Below, in pieces: positions 23,566 to 35,700 of a stretch of DNA of 64,000 nt (position 1 is the first letter of the stretch; each line of letters starts with the position of its first letter). A program made the position numbers and the translations under genes. Under the pieces are notes generated by a model. The model was not told where the DNA came from, ran no database searches, and worked only from the letters and a program-made list of their open reading frames with translations. The DNA comes from Pagrus major (lineage: Eukaryota > Chordata > Actinopteri > Spariformes > Sparidae), in assembly GCF_040436345.1 (NCBI RefSeq), contig NC_133235.1:21538660-21602659 (forward strand), read 5' to 3'.

Positions 23566-24996
23566 TTACTGCAGAAATGTCTGCTTGACTCATTCGCCTG
23601 TTAGACTTATAAAATGAGCATATTAATGCTTCAACATGCAGCACAGAGTGCCTTGCATCTGATGTTTCATGTAAAAACAAAACAAATTGTGTTTAATGGA
23701 CTTATTATTTAGTACTCTTTAGATCAATTGTCCAGAGTTTGTGAAAAGTCAGGACCGGATTCATGGAGTATTTAGTTGTTGTGTCTCAGGAGGTAACCTC
23801 GCTGCCTGGGGCCCAAATCAAAGGGGCGGCTACATTTCACTCTAATGGATGTATTCGATGATAACCTGCATTAAAATATGAGCTTTGTCTGTACTCAAGA
23901 GTCTCAGGTGACTGTGAATGATCAGTTTTCCATAAATTAAAGGGCACAAATGAAATATAATTTGAAGCCCTTTTATCTCCAATAACCACAAGGGGGCGGT
24001 AGAGTCACGTGCAAACCAACAGGGCTAAACGAGTTGATGCGCCTTTTGTCGCCTTTCCTTCTCTCTAGTAATTAATTCAATAACACACCAATACACTACA
24101 TTACAATTATATATTAGGCTATATATCATACGTCACAAATGACATGTATCCTACGTGTATGAGCAGCCAAAAAGGACTGCTCTCTTCTAAAGCTTTACGA
24201 AATTGTCTTTTCAGCAAAACGCAGGATTAATGTTATTTAAAAAAATAATAATAATAATAATGTTGTTTATATGTTAAAGTATGGATACACGAAGACTCGA
24301 TGTCCATTAAAGAAAGTACTGCAGAAACAATTTAAATTTAAATTCCCTGGTAGCGCTCAGAGCAACGACAGTGTCTCATTTTTGCTTTTTAAAAAAAGTC
24401 AGATTTTTTTACATTAAAGTATTTTTTTGTCTCAAATCATAGAGATGGCAATTCAAACCGTGCATGTAAGTAAAATGAAATACTGAAAGACAAACTGCAC
24501 CCGTGAAAACTTTTCATAATTAATAAGATTGTGTGTAATTTTCTGTGATATGGCCCAGTAACAACAATGAGATGATGATGATGATGATGTAGAATGAAAA
24601 ACAAAAGGAAGAACGAGAAGAGAAGTGCAGTGCTGACATTTATATTAAAAAAAAAGAACATTTCCACGAGAAAACATTTGTTCCTTAACACATAAAACAC
24701 CTACAAATCATCCCTTAAAAATAAATCTCTTTATCGGCTTACTGCAGAAAATCTGCAACAATTTCAACAACTTTAGGAAAACAACAATTAAGTGCATGAA
24801 TAAAGATTAATTCAGGTATGTGTACGTTTAGTAAAATGTTGCTATTGCTCATTTGTGTGTGTTGGTTGAAGTCTGTCCTTCAAAAACTGACCAAAAAAAC
24901 ACCAAAAGTTACCAGAGATTCTGTTGAAAAAAACTCCACCTGAGGGTTGAATTTAATCAGAAATGTTTAAGGCGGTTGTGTCTTTGGTGTTTTTGG
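23566..24996. other. 3' flank of foxf2, non-coding
   Basis: AT-rich DNA including the presumed foxf2 3' UTR next to 24997, an (AAT)n patch at about 24241-24262 and a (GAT)n tract at 24571-24590. I found no convincing minus-strand AATAAA close to the foxf2 stop codon, so the 3' end is not placed. Confidence 0.5.
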
Positions 24997-25174
24997 TCAC
25001 ATGACGCACGGCTTCACGTCCTGGTAGACGCTCTGGTGATGGTGATGAAGCTGATGGTAGTAAGATCCGCCGCTGCTGGGATGAAGAGAGGAGATCCCGT
25101 TCAGGTTCAAAACGAAGTCCTTCCGGTCACACACAGGAGCTGTGTGGCTGGAGTATCGAGACAGCCCCACTGTG

Positions 25175-25233
<59 letters not shown>

Positions 25234-27753
25234 CAAATAACCTTTTCCTGTATCTGGATATTTTGTGGTTAATGTCTAATAATTGAGTCCAGTTTGGAAA
25301 CACTAAGTGGTGTTTTTGTGTTTTTATCAATGGTTAAAAACAATATACTAATAATCTGTTATATGTATATATATTATGATCTAATATCAGTTTATAGTCA
25401 CTCAGTTATAATACATTTATTGGAGCAACCAGGAGGTTGAGGAAAATCCTTGACGCTGATGTTTTCTCGTTTTATTTTGGTAATAACGCAGTGATAATTG
25501 TTGGTTATATATATATTTAAAAATGGGTGGGCCTCTAAATGTTTCCAAAACATCAATAAAGGTTTTTTGTTTTGTTTTTATTTTGTTCATGTTTTATTTA
25601 CACTAATCCATCAAGTCTGCAGCTGCAAATGCTGATAAATTGCATTTGTGAACAACAATCATTAATAAATGGTACATGTATAGTTAATAAACATGAGTCA
25701 GTAGTTATTTCACGGTTAACAAACAATAAAATCCTTTATAAACTTTTTATTAACCAATTTTTATTGTAAAATTGCAACTGCTGTTTATAACATGTTGTAA
25801 ATGGTTAATAAATGCTGTATAGTTCATTTATAAACATTATTTGCATGGCCATTTTTTTGCAAACCTTTACACAATTGTTAATCAGTGGTTTATAAAGCAT
25901 TTCCATTTGTTAAAACTTTTCACTAAAGTTTGATTAACTACAAATTAACAATTTATTAATAATGGTTGATATAAAGTATAACATGCGGCCCTTTTCGCAG
26001 GATTTACTTCCTGATGAGCTTAAATCATCTAAATAAAGCACGTGAGTCAGTGGAGCCAAACGGATTTTTCACAGCTCACCCCACAATGTGCTTTTATTAG
26101 TATTGATAATTCGTTTATTCAACATTAATAACACCACCAGTTCAATGTAAATTATCCATGAGCAGAATTTACTCCGATGTTTTTCTGTTATGTTAATGTG
26201 CTGATGTGGGTCAAGTTCATGGCCTTCATGAAACTGAACAAAAAAATGATAAACAATTGTGTTTCCACTGTTTGTGTTCAACGACATTTCCATCACTTCT
26301 TTACGTTGTGTCGTTTAATTTGAGCAGGTTTGTCAGCACACAGGCCTCGAAAAAAGCTGCAGTGAAAATGTAACCACATGTTAAGAAACTGAAGTTGTAC
26401 TCTCAGCTGTACTTGTGCAAACTATACACAATTTTATGATGCATGATTCATAATTATATTTCATGCACAACTTATATTTTTCTCTCTTTTACTTAATTTC
26501 TTCCCCATTCAACATTCAGACTCAGGTTGATTAATATCTTCATCAAAAACGGATTTGCAGGTGCACTATCTGTTTAAAAGAAATCACGCAAATGTCATTT
26601 TTATAGATGTTTTTTGCAGTTGCACTGACGCCTGAAAGACTTTGGATTTTACGCAAAGAGCAGTGATTGATAACTAACCCCCACAGTTTAGGCTAATGTA
26701 AACCACGAATTTATGACTCATGGTGCAAACAGAAAATATAATAATTCATATAATTTACAAATGGTTTTACAGCGAGGCTCTACCTGAAATCTCTGATGAA
26801 TCTCGTGCGTTATGGTGCATGTAGCTCTGATCCAGAGAGTAAGATGACATCCCCGTGTGCAGAGCAGAAGAAGCGGGACTGCTTGATGCCAGAGACTGCT
26901 GTTTGATGTATGAAGACACGCCAGGTGAACTCCAGTGTGAGGCTGCATTTGCATAAGCAGACTGACAGTCCAAAGTGCCTACCATGGCTGGGGAGGACTG
27001 CAGGGGGCTGTTGCTGCTGTCTGGGCAGTAGTCCGCATTAGAGGCCACCTGACAGGCGGACATGTAGGATGATCCGGAGCCTGAAGACATGTGTGGGACG
27101 TGATGTCCCCCTCCGAGTCCGTCGAAGCCACCTGGCATTGTGTTACCCATCAAGTCTATGTTGTAGCTGTTATGACACGCCAGTGAGCCTGAAGGTGATT
27201 GGAAATCAAAGTTCTGCGGCAGCATGGACGCGCCAAACCCGATACCGTTCATCATCCTGTACATTGGTTTCAAAGCTTGGCATTTCCTACGGAACCCGCG
27301 AGGTCTGCGACGAAAAGAGCCCTCCTCGAACATAAACTCACTGCTCGGGTCGATGGTCCAGTAGTGGCCCTTGCCAGGTCTACCGAGACCTTTCGGCAGC
27401 TTTATAAAACACTCGTTCAGAGACAGGTTGTGTCTGACGGAGTTCTTCCATCCCTGGTAGGATCCTCTGAAGAAAGGGAAGCGGGCCTGGAGGAACTGAT
27501 AGATCTCACTTAAAGTGAGCCTTTTGCTCGGTGAGCTTTGAATTGCCATCACAATGAGGGCGATGTATGAGTAGGGAGGCTTCTCAGGGCGCCTCAAGCC
27601 GGAGTTCCCCTTCTTCCATTTGGTTGATGCGTTCTGCGCGCTCTCCATCACCGGCTGTGCGCTCAGCAGAGCTGCATTCACAGCGCCGGCCGTGGGGCTG
27701 GAGCGCAGAGGATTAGATGGATCCAAATGTTGCTTGGCGCTCTCGGTCGTCAT
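24997..27753 (-). CDS. foxf2: Forkhead box protein F2 (foxf2), two coding exons
   Basis: FoxF-class transcription factor of mesenchyme. FOXF2 acts in gut and palate mesenchyme and in brain pericytes. Exon 1 is 27753-26784 and exon 2 is 25169-24997. The donor CAG|GTAGAG and acceptor TTCACAG|TGGGG join in phase 1 and restore [22 protein letters not shown], the conserved FoxF C-terminus ending DVKPCVM. The product is 380 residues, against 444 in human, mostly through loss of Ala/Gly/Ser tracts. I chose the ATG at 27753 because MTTE is the N-terminus of human FOXF2. An in-frame ATG lies 14 codons upstream. The forkhead domain is about residues 58-152, with helix-3 [14 protein letters not shown], followed by [18 protein letters not shown]. 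The 1,614-bp intron carries repeats, and a CA microsatellite abuts the acceptor. The a or b ohnologue is undetermined. Confidence 0.97.
25177..25230. repeat. (CA)27 microsatellite next to the foxf2 acceptor
   Basis: Perfect CA repeat. In the foxf2 transcript it is (TG)27 followed by TTCACAG, so it ends 7 nt before exon 2 and replaces the usual polypyrimidine tract. Confidence 0.98.
25565..25980. repeat. AT-rich interspersed repeat in the foxf2 intron
   Basis: Many variants of GGTTAATAAATG, TTTATAAACATTAT and TTAATCAGTGGTTTATAAAG. This is the texture of a fish repeat built from TTTATTAACC-like modules. Ends are not clear and no coding frame exists. It lies wholly within the foxf2 intron. Confidence 0.5.
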
Positions 27754-27880
27754 GGTTGCGCTTGCTCTGTTTGGCTCTCTATAACCCCCGGGCAACTAAC
27801 TTTTTCTATGTTTTAACGCTATTAAAGTTTCCCTAATGCGATGATTAAAAGGTCAGTGTCCCTTTGCGATGCTCTGCGCG

Positions 27881-27886
27881 TTTATA
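27881..27886 (-). promoter_or_regulatory. Probable TATA box of foxf2
   Basis: The coding strand reads GGTTATAAACGCG, with TATAAA about 130 bp upstream of the chosen ATG, which implies a 5' UTR of about 100 nt. It sits in GC-richer promoter-like sequence. The match is exact but the start site is not mapped. Confidence 0.5.
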
Positions 27887-27889
27887 ACC

Positions 27890-29470
27890 GTGAAAATCAA
27901 GAAACACCAGCCGCTGTTCCTCCTTCCTCTCCCTGTCCATCGCTGGCAATAATCCCATTAGAGAGGGGAGATAAAGCTCCTAGACTTTGCCTGCGCATAT
28001 CCAGCCGGCCAAACACAACCCGACCACCTATCAATTCTTAAATCTCTCTCTGCCCCTCGATCCCCCCAAAAAAATCCCTCCAAGAAATCGCCAGGAACTA
28101 CTCCCTCCCCATCTGGCCACGATCCAGACTAGAAGCCGGACACAGCGCAGCGGAGTAAGACAAATCTCCTCCCACGACTCACTTTCCAAAACACCTCTGA
28201 ATACATTTGTCAGACGAGAATTTGATAACTTTATATACCATAATGAATAAAGCAGCACAGTTTGGAACAAGTTAGAATTATCCCCCTCTGTCCTCACTTG
28301 TACCTGCTGACAGTGAGGATGCATGTTGGTGGTGTTATTTTGTGAAGGTGTAGAGGGAGAAGGAGCCCTGCAGTGCTCATTTGTTTGGGGATCTGTTCAG
28401 GGTTAGGACTCTGACATGAGAGGAAGCATGCTTTTTCCATCAGAGCGTGCCAGTGTAGATACCACACACAGCGCACAAGTGTCAGTTTACCTCCTGGAGC
28501 CTGGATTATATCCACGGAGAGACGAATTGATGAGAAACTCTAAATAAAATCCTAAAAACTATTCACATAATAAAATATTCCAATATCTTTTGCGCAGCTG
28601 CTGTAAATAACCTCCTTTTTTGCGCCTTTTTGGAGTTTTACGCATGACATTACAGAGCTAGTCGCCACTGCAAGGACGTGAAATAATTTCTCACACACCA
28701 GCAATGTGGCGACACAATCTACCCGGAATATCTCCAACATCAAACCTGTGACCCCCGCTGCGTCCAGGATGTGCAGCTGCCTTAAAGGAAATTTACTTTC
28801 TAGCCTCAGAAGAATGGGCCTACTTGGAAGACATTTCTTCCTATTGTGGATCGGAGTTGACTTCGCTCAGGATGCACCATTTGTATGAAGCCCCTTCCTG
28901 CGCATGTGTGGTGACTGAGGCGACAGCTATTTGCAGCGCCAGACAGAAAACATAAATATTGGATACCCTTATCCGGCAGCAGCGAGTTTAATGAAGACCG
29001 GGAAGTAAATACTAATGAAGCGATTTATTTGTGCATCATTTATTATGGCAAAGAAAAAAGGATATTAATAATAGATTGGAATCATTTTCTATTTATTTAT
29101 TTGTAGTATTTACTGCACTTTACGTTACTGGGGCAGGATATTTTTCTGGAACCAACTCCGTGTCAGTAGGAAGGAGACATATCTTACCTTTTCTCATCTT
29201 TTTCAAAATATAAACGACAAAATCGGCTGCAAAGGCTACTAAGCATTGGGATTTTAAATATATAAAGAGGCTAGTGTATAAATCAGGACATTTGTACTTT
29301 TACAACCAATCCCCAGCAGAGCTCTCCAAGAATTTGGAAAAGGTGGAGTCACATGAACGCACGCCCCGATTAGCACTAAGGCACTGGCACCTAACAGGTG
29401 AAGATGCCTCAAACAGGTGTACAAAATACAGTATTTAACAACAACAGAAAACACAAACCATCACTAGTTA
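27890..29470. other. foxf2-foxq1 spacer
   Basis: About 1.6 kb between the foxf2 promoter and the foxq1 3' end. The first 300 bp is C-rich on the plus strand. The part at about 28850-29000 is complex and could be regulatory. Short open frames on both strands overlap and have no recognisable domains. No repeat family recognised. Confidence 0.45.
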
Positions 29471-29473
29471 GTT

Positions 29474-29479
29474 TTTATT
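29474..29479 (-). terminator. Probable foxq1 polyadenylation signal
   Basis: AATAAA on the minus strand, about 260 nt downstream of the foxq1 stop codon. This is a reasonable 3' UTR length. Confidence 0.5.
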
Positions 29480-29736
29480 TTCAGAGCATATTTTGAATAA
29501 AAAAAGAAGCACAAAAACAAGTCAGAGTCAACAAAGTGCATATTTTCAACACGTTGGTCAGTCCAGTAACATTTACAACAAACAATTCTGTATAAAATAT
29601 CAAATCTGATGATGCTTTAAAAGGAAGAGGTACAAAACCAAGAGAGTGTAACGCCTTGCCACCAGAAAAATGTCCATCATCAGTGCACATGGATGATTTT
29701 TAGTCATTTAAAAAAAAAAAAAAAAAGAGTTCGAGT

Positions 29737-30549
29737 TCATGTCTGATACCGCCTGACTGTGTGTGAGAGCAGCCCAGCGTCATATGCAGCAGGAGTCCAG
29801 GAGTCCATAATGCACGGTGGCTTTGCGCATGAGAATGAGGCAGGTGTGTTTGAATGAGGCATCATGAGTTCAGTGTAGCGCAGCCAGGTGCAGGCAGGGT
29901 GGGCTGCTGAATGCTCCTCATGTGAGCCCCTCTTGAACGGCTTGCTGAGGATGCTGTCTATAGCGAATGAACTAGTAAACTTGACACATGAATCAGTGTT
30001 GGTGGTGGGCGCAGCCTGCGGCTCCTCCGCGCGCTCTGGCTCCCTGCTGAACTTTCTATCAATCCGCTTTCTCCTGCGCCGGAACACCCCATCAGCGAAG
30101 GTGTACTCGCTCTGAGGATTGAGCATCCAGTAGTTGTCCTTTCCCCAAGGTCTGGACGGATCCCGGAGCACTTTGAGAAAACAGTCATTCAGAGACAAGT
30201 TGTGCCGAACCGAGTTCCTCCAGCCGGTGTAGCTCCCTCTGAAGAACGCAAACTTCTGCATCAGATAGTCGTTTATCTCCGCCAGAGTCAGGCGTCCAGT
30301 GGGGGAGTCCCGGATGGCCATGGCGATGAGAGCGATGTAGGAGAAAGGGGGTTTGGGTCTCCGTGTGTACGGCTTGGGTTTGGCACCGGCGCATGGAGTG
30401 ACAGGTGGAGGGCTGTGCGCCACACAGTCCCCATCCGACCCCAGCTCCTCCTCTGCGGAAAGAGGAGAGCGCACGCTCCCCTCTGCATCACTTGACATCT
30501 CCAAGTGCTTCATGTCAAAGTGGCTTCCACACAGCACCTCCAGCTTCAT
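29737..30549 (-). CDS. foxq1: Forkhead box protein Q1 (foxq1), single exon
   Basis: Forkhead transcription factor of epithelia. Mammalian FOXQ1 acts in hair follicle and in gastric mucus cells. The 270-residue protein starts MKLEV like human FOXQ1 and keeps the N-terminal LGSDGDC motif (about 36-42). The forkhead domain, about residues 63-162, opens [20 protein letters not shown], with helix-3 [20 protein letters not shown] and the wing segment [11 protein letters not shown], ending in RRRRKR. FAIDSIL at 195-201 fits an eh1 Groucho/TLE-binding motif conserved in FoxQ1. The protein is shorter than human FOXQ1 (403 residues) because the Ala/Gly/Pro-rich tracts are absent. The single exon matches the family. 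It lies upstream of foxf2 on the same strand, as in human. The a or b ohnologue is undetermined. Confidence 0.97.
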   Translation of the reverse strand: MKLEVLCGSHFDMKHLEMSSDAEGSVRSPLSAEEELGSDGDCVAHSPPPVTPCAGAKPKPYTRRPKPPFSYIALIAMAIRDSPTGRLTLAEINDYLMQKFAFFRGSYTGWRNSVRHNLSLNDCFLKVLRDPSRPWGKDNYWMLNPQSEYTFADGVFRRRRKRIDRKFSREPERAEEPQAAPTTNTDSCVKFTSSFAIDSILSKPFKRGSHEEHSAAHPACTWLRYTELMMPHSNTPASFSCAKPPCIMDSWTPAAYDAGLLSHTVRRYQT

Positions 30550-30692
30550 CCTCTCTGATCAAGTCTCCTCTTTGATTGTGCGTAAAGTCCGGACCTTGTG
30601 CGCCTCACTTGAATCCAATGATGCACTTTCTCGCTTTCATACCTGCCCGAGAACTGAAGTCCGTCTCACCTACAGATGTGTGTGAGCAGGAA

Positions 30693-30698
30693 TTTATA
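30693..30698 (-). promoter_or_regulatory. Probable TATA box of foxq1
   Basis: The coding strand reads GGCTATAAATTCC, with TATAAA about 144 bp upstream of the ATG, implying a 5' UTR of about 115 nt. The spacing is close to that of the foxf2 TATA box. Confidence 0.55.
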
Positions 30699-30699
30699 G

Positions 30700-32286
30700 C
30701 CGGCTCACCTCGGGACCAACCCAAGAGGGCGGAGTCAGATGGTTTGAAAAGATTTGGCGCATCGGGAAAAATCTTCACATTGCGTGAGTGATTGTCTGCA
30801 ATAAAAACTGTGGTTATAATAAAGGTTTCAACACGACCCATTGAAATGGTATTTAGCTAAATAGGAGATGATTCTCACTGACAGCACCACTGCGTTTAGC
30901 TCTATTAGTGTCTCACCTGTGAAATGTGACCTGGCAGACACCTCGGGACTATTTCACCTGAGACAAGCAGGTGGCGTATGATTCCTTTGTATTTTAAAGG
31001 CGTGGTGCCTGCAGGTGTAGCTCAGGCAGCCAGAACTATCCTTTCATATAGGGATTGACATTATCATCCTGCACGATTTTTTCCATGTTGGAGTGTAATA
31101 TTTACTCAACTCTGTGTGAAAAGATGCTCTCTATCCTCATTCACGTGCCTGTAGATCTCTGACATCAAAGCACTGTGCTCAGGCATGCTCTTCAGATGTA
31201 TCTGCCAACTCACCAGCCCACATAGAAACCATTGTTATTGTGTTACTCTCTCTTAAAACAAATAGTGCGTCTGGTCCTTTCTGTTACAGTGCCAAGATAG
31301 TGGATTCACCTAACAAATCACTGATTGTGATTTATTATCTTTCTTGAATGAGACGCCTTGAGGTTTTGGATGTCACACAGGGGATGCCACTTGTGATGTG
31401 ATTCCAAGGAAACAGAGGTGATTATGGCAACAAAGGCCAACAGGTGAACAGAAGATGAACTCTATGTGTTTGATTCTCATTCTGGCCCGGATACATCCTC
31501 CCACTCAGGTTCATCTAGCAGTCATGTTGAACTCAACAGCCCACACTTGTATAATTGATAGTCTTAGTTCCTGCAAATTACCAGACCAAATCACTGCTTT
31601 TATCGGTTGTGCTGCAACACTGTCACCAAATAGACAAACGGAAAAATATCTTCACACAAGCACCACCTGGAAACCAGTGTTGACATCATACATAGCAGCA
31701 GATAAGTTGTTGGGTTTAAACGTTTGTTTATGCACGCTGTGATAGTCAAGCTGTCCCTGCCTGTAAGGTTACACATGTTTGTGCTGGTGTGACTGTTTTG
31801 ATTTTCAGGTAATAATCTGTTTGTTTTGTCTGTGACACCCAATCCAGGGTGAAGTCACTATTTTGAAAGGTAGGATTCCTGTAAGCTAACCACACAATGG
31901 CAGGAGCTCAAATACCATGTGTTCACTCTGGTGACTGCATGTAGCAGCTTGTGAGGCTATCGAGTGACTGTGTGCGTCAGCATCTACTTAATGAAAAACC
32001 TTATCTGTTACGGCTTTACAGGTGGAAGCAGGGAGGGACGTGTGTGGTTCATATACTGCCCAAAAAAGAGACCACTTACTATTTAGGCACGTCTTATGAA
32101 AATGTTAATGGCTTCATTAATTTATTTGCTACTAGTTAGACCATTTGAACACCAAAAATGTAGGCTAAAATCTCTTTTTGAAAATGTTTTAACATTTTTT
32201 AACTCTTTATTATTAATGACTTTAACATTAACATTAATATCTGCAGACTTTATGGATTATAGATAGTGAGAACTCCATGATAGTAA
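30700..32286. other. 5' flank of foxq1
   Basis: No gene recognised. The first 350 bp includes several CACCTG-type E-boxes (about 30914-31016) and may belong to the foxq1 upstream control region. The rest is unassigned unique-looking DNA. Confidence 0.45.
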
Positions 32287-32768
32287 TTAAAAGAGACACA
32301 TTATTCTCATTTCAGGTTCATAATTTTATTTCATGTTACTACTAAAATAGGTTTACATGCTTTAATGCTCCAAAAAAAAATTTTTCACACTGTTCAGTGT
32401 TGCAGCGCTGTGCTCCCCCTCTTGTCTGAAATGCTCTGTTTTAGCTCCTGTCTCTTTAAGTCCCCCCTCCTCTGATTGGTCAGCTCACACATGCCTGACT
32501 CAGCACCGCTAACAACAACAGAGTAGCGTGCTAAATCAACTCCAAACTAGCCGCTAGGTGTTAATTATGCAAATGTGTGACATGGTGATGTAGTATGATG
32601 TCACAAAGTTGAGGCGTTTGAGGAGCAGTGTTTTCGGTGGGAGAGAGGAGCTTCTGTTGAACTTTGACCTTTTAAACTTTCAAGATCTTTTACATGCACA
32701 AAAACCACATGTATACCACACTGAAGGAAAGGGGAAAAAAACAAAAAAGCATAATAGGTCTCCTTTAA
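32287..32768. mobile_element. TTAA-bounded MITE, 482 bp
   Basis: The left terminus is TTAAAAGAGACACATTATTC and the reverse complement of the right terminus is TTAAAGGAGACCTATTATGC, 17 of the first 21 positions identical. The interior includes AGGTTCATA, AAATAGGTTTACATGCTTTA, TCTGATTGGTCAGCTCACAC and CACCGCTAACAACAACAGAG. I recognise it as a common percomorph repeat whose intact copies end TTAAAGGGGACCTATTATGC. It is non-coding and was mobilised in trans if at all. It lies about 1.7 kb upstream of foxq1. Confidence 0.85.
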
Positions 32769-35700
32769 AGGATTTTTAAAATGTTCAAGTGCATCATTAA
32801 CACATTTTTAAATAAAGGATAAACACCAGCCACTGACTTTTTACAAAACCTGGTAACCCGGGTTAGGGTAACCTGATGAAGGTCTTTGTACCAAAACTAC
32901 GCTATTACATTTTTCCTGATTGCACAGTATGCAGGAGTTTTTGTCTTGGTCTTCTGCTATACACCTGTCAATCTAGATGTGTGCAACAGGTTTGCTCTGC
33001 GAAAACCTGGCAACCCAAAACTTGCCCTTGATAATGGCTTAAGGTGTTAGTAAATCATTTATTGATCATTCATCATAGGTAAGTGCATTGTTGTTTAAAA
33101 ATAATATATATATATATATAAAATATAGGTCACAAGTGTTGTAAACAAGTGTATTTGTGTAAGGTTAAACGCATAACTTTGGACAATATTTAAAAAAAAT
33201 AATTTGGCCTGAGTTTATATATGTGTCCATACATTTTCCTCTGTCAATGACTCATTGCCGTAAATCATCTTAACTGCGGCCTCCTGCTCTCATTGTCTCT
33301 CCCCTTTCTCTGACTCTCTGTCAACATTAGCGTTGTGAGATTTATGAGCACATTAGATTACAGTCAAGTGCGGTGCCTCTTTGAAGACACTCGATCAGAT
33401 AAGAGCTTTTCATTTCTCATTAACTCAGTTTTTTAAACACACACGCAGAACACACCTGTAAGCCACGAAAAAAGTACAGGATGAAAAATGTTGGAGCAGG
33501 GAAATAATCCATCGATCAAACTTTGACACTGATACTGATTAGAAGATATCTGGTGCAAATGTTTAATTGGATGCAATATGATATCACTGTAGCTCTGACT
33601 TTGGCATTGAGGTATTATTTGTTGATATGTTGGATCGAAGAACACTGTGAAGCATGTAATACAGTTCAGTGACTTTTGGCCCTGTGTTCAGTTCATACAC
33701 ATTCAAAGAACTGATGCCAACATAATAACTAGATGCACAGATTTATAAATATAGCATATCATAAGTAAAGCCTGTCCACACACATACAGTAATTTCATGA
33801 GAACTCAGTATATGTAGCACATGACAATCACTTTCTTCCATAGGGTTTTTTTAACCTTCGAGCTCCAGTTAAACCGTACTGGAAGGTGACTGGCCTTTAT
33901 TGTTGAGTTATTCATGAAAGAAACACAGTCACAAGCCCCTGACTTCTAATAAGTTCCCTCTGTGTAGTTGTTTGTGGAGGAAAATAGTTTTCCACTCATT
34001 CGTTGGAGGGCATGAAGAAGAAGAATAAATATTCTTAGTTGACTGCAGGTGTGAAGAACAAAGCTGTGGCTAAATAAAACACAGGAGAACCAAATGCTGA
34101 GTGACGTGACTGTAGAATGCAGTGTTAGACTTACTTACTGGGAAATGGCAAATAAATACCTTTGTTTTTTTGTTTTTTTACAGTTCACTACTGTAATATG
34201 CATTGCATTCTGGGCCTGTTTCATAAAGAAAAACAGGAAAATCCTTTCACTCATTACGTTAAAATAAGTGTACAGTAATTATCCTGTAAAACTTAGTTGC
34301 AGTAAGTAAAGGAAAAGTGTAGTAAGTGTATTATGCTGCAAAATGACGCTGCAGGAAGGGCACCATACTGTCACGCACATATCCGGTTACTGTAAATGGG
34401 TACGATACAATAAAAAGTCTAACAGCATGTGTCTTTGTACTGAATCAAACAAAACACACTGTTCATGTGATCCATTTGTTGACTGCATAGTTTGTTGAGT
34501 GTCTCATTTTGATTTAATAAAATTAAAACAGAGCGAAGTGTAAACAGAGCTGCACTCCTGGTCCCAGCTGCTCTCTGCAAGCTGGTTCATGCATTGTTTT
34601 TTACAGTGTCACAAGCAAAACCTCAGACATGTCTCAAAAACACGATTCATACATATGACCATGATTTGTCTAGTTATATAACAATTATATACATTATATG
34701 ATCCTCATGTATGTATGTTTTTCACTTTTGCATTAGATTTACTTCAATCAATACAAAATCCTTTTACAAGCCATATTTATTAGTATATATTATATTCAAA
34801 CCCTGTGTGGTATTTCAGTAATGTAAACTGTTGCGGCAAATTCCTCAAGACATCTAAAAATAACCCTGTGAAGATGTCAACCTGAAGGCATTTAGTTTGC
34901 ATAACTCCCGCCCAAGGCTTCTCCCTCTCTTGTCTCTCTCTCTATGCAAACAAAAAGCTTTTGCGTGCGAGGCAGCAGACAATTTGAGATGTTCAGATGT
35001 TTTGCAAAAGATTACGTTGCTGAGAGAGTAAGGATCACCGTGTGGCCGCAGAGCCGGGGATGTGTTCAGAGGTTCAGAATAGAAACAGAGCTTCAGGTTG
35101 ATTCTAGGCATTACTTCACACTATTTATGGCAGCCGTGTGTGTTTATTGTCGTTGTACAATACATCCCACCTCAAAATATTTCATCAGCCACTAATTATA
35201 GTGTTCAGCAGCTCTGTTTTGAAGCCATGTAACCGGTGTCTCAGTGTTTAACTGGAGCATTGTGGTTTTTGCACAAACATGTGCGTGTTCTTAGTCACCA
35301 TAAGTCTGTTTCTTCATGTATATCTGGTCTCACCCTCTAAATGCACACAATCCATCTTTCCACCTGTGAGTACTTACTTCTTTACCCTTCGATATGCTTA
35401 AACAAAGGTCATCTGTGAGTTGTAAATTCAAAGACGACAGTAAACAAAGTTCAAGTTCTCTCGTGTCTCCTAATAAGAGATGCAGCAATGAAAGCAGGAA
35501 TGAAAGCAGGCCCCTGCCTGTTGCTGTTTTGGAACATTTTCTATTTTGGTCTTGTCACTTCAGAGATAAAGTAAATGATCTGCCAAACAACTGGGAGGAA
35601 AAAAAAAATGTATCAAAGAAGCAATAAAGATTTCAAGTGCAAGGGGTTATCCACAGGTGGAGGATAGAAATGTGATCTCTGTTGCACTTGTGTTCTGCTT

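Noticed and set aside
27199..27513. 104-codon plus-strand open frame opposite foxf2
   Set aside because: Antisense shadow of the forkhead-coding region.
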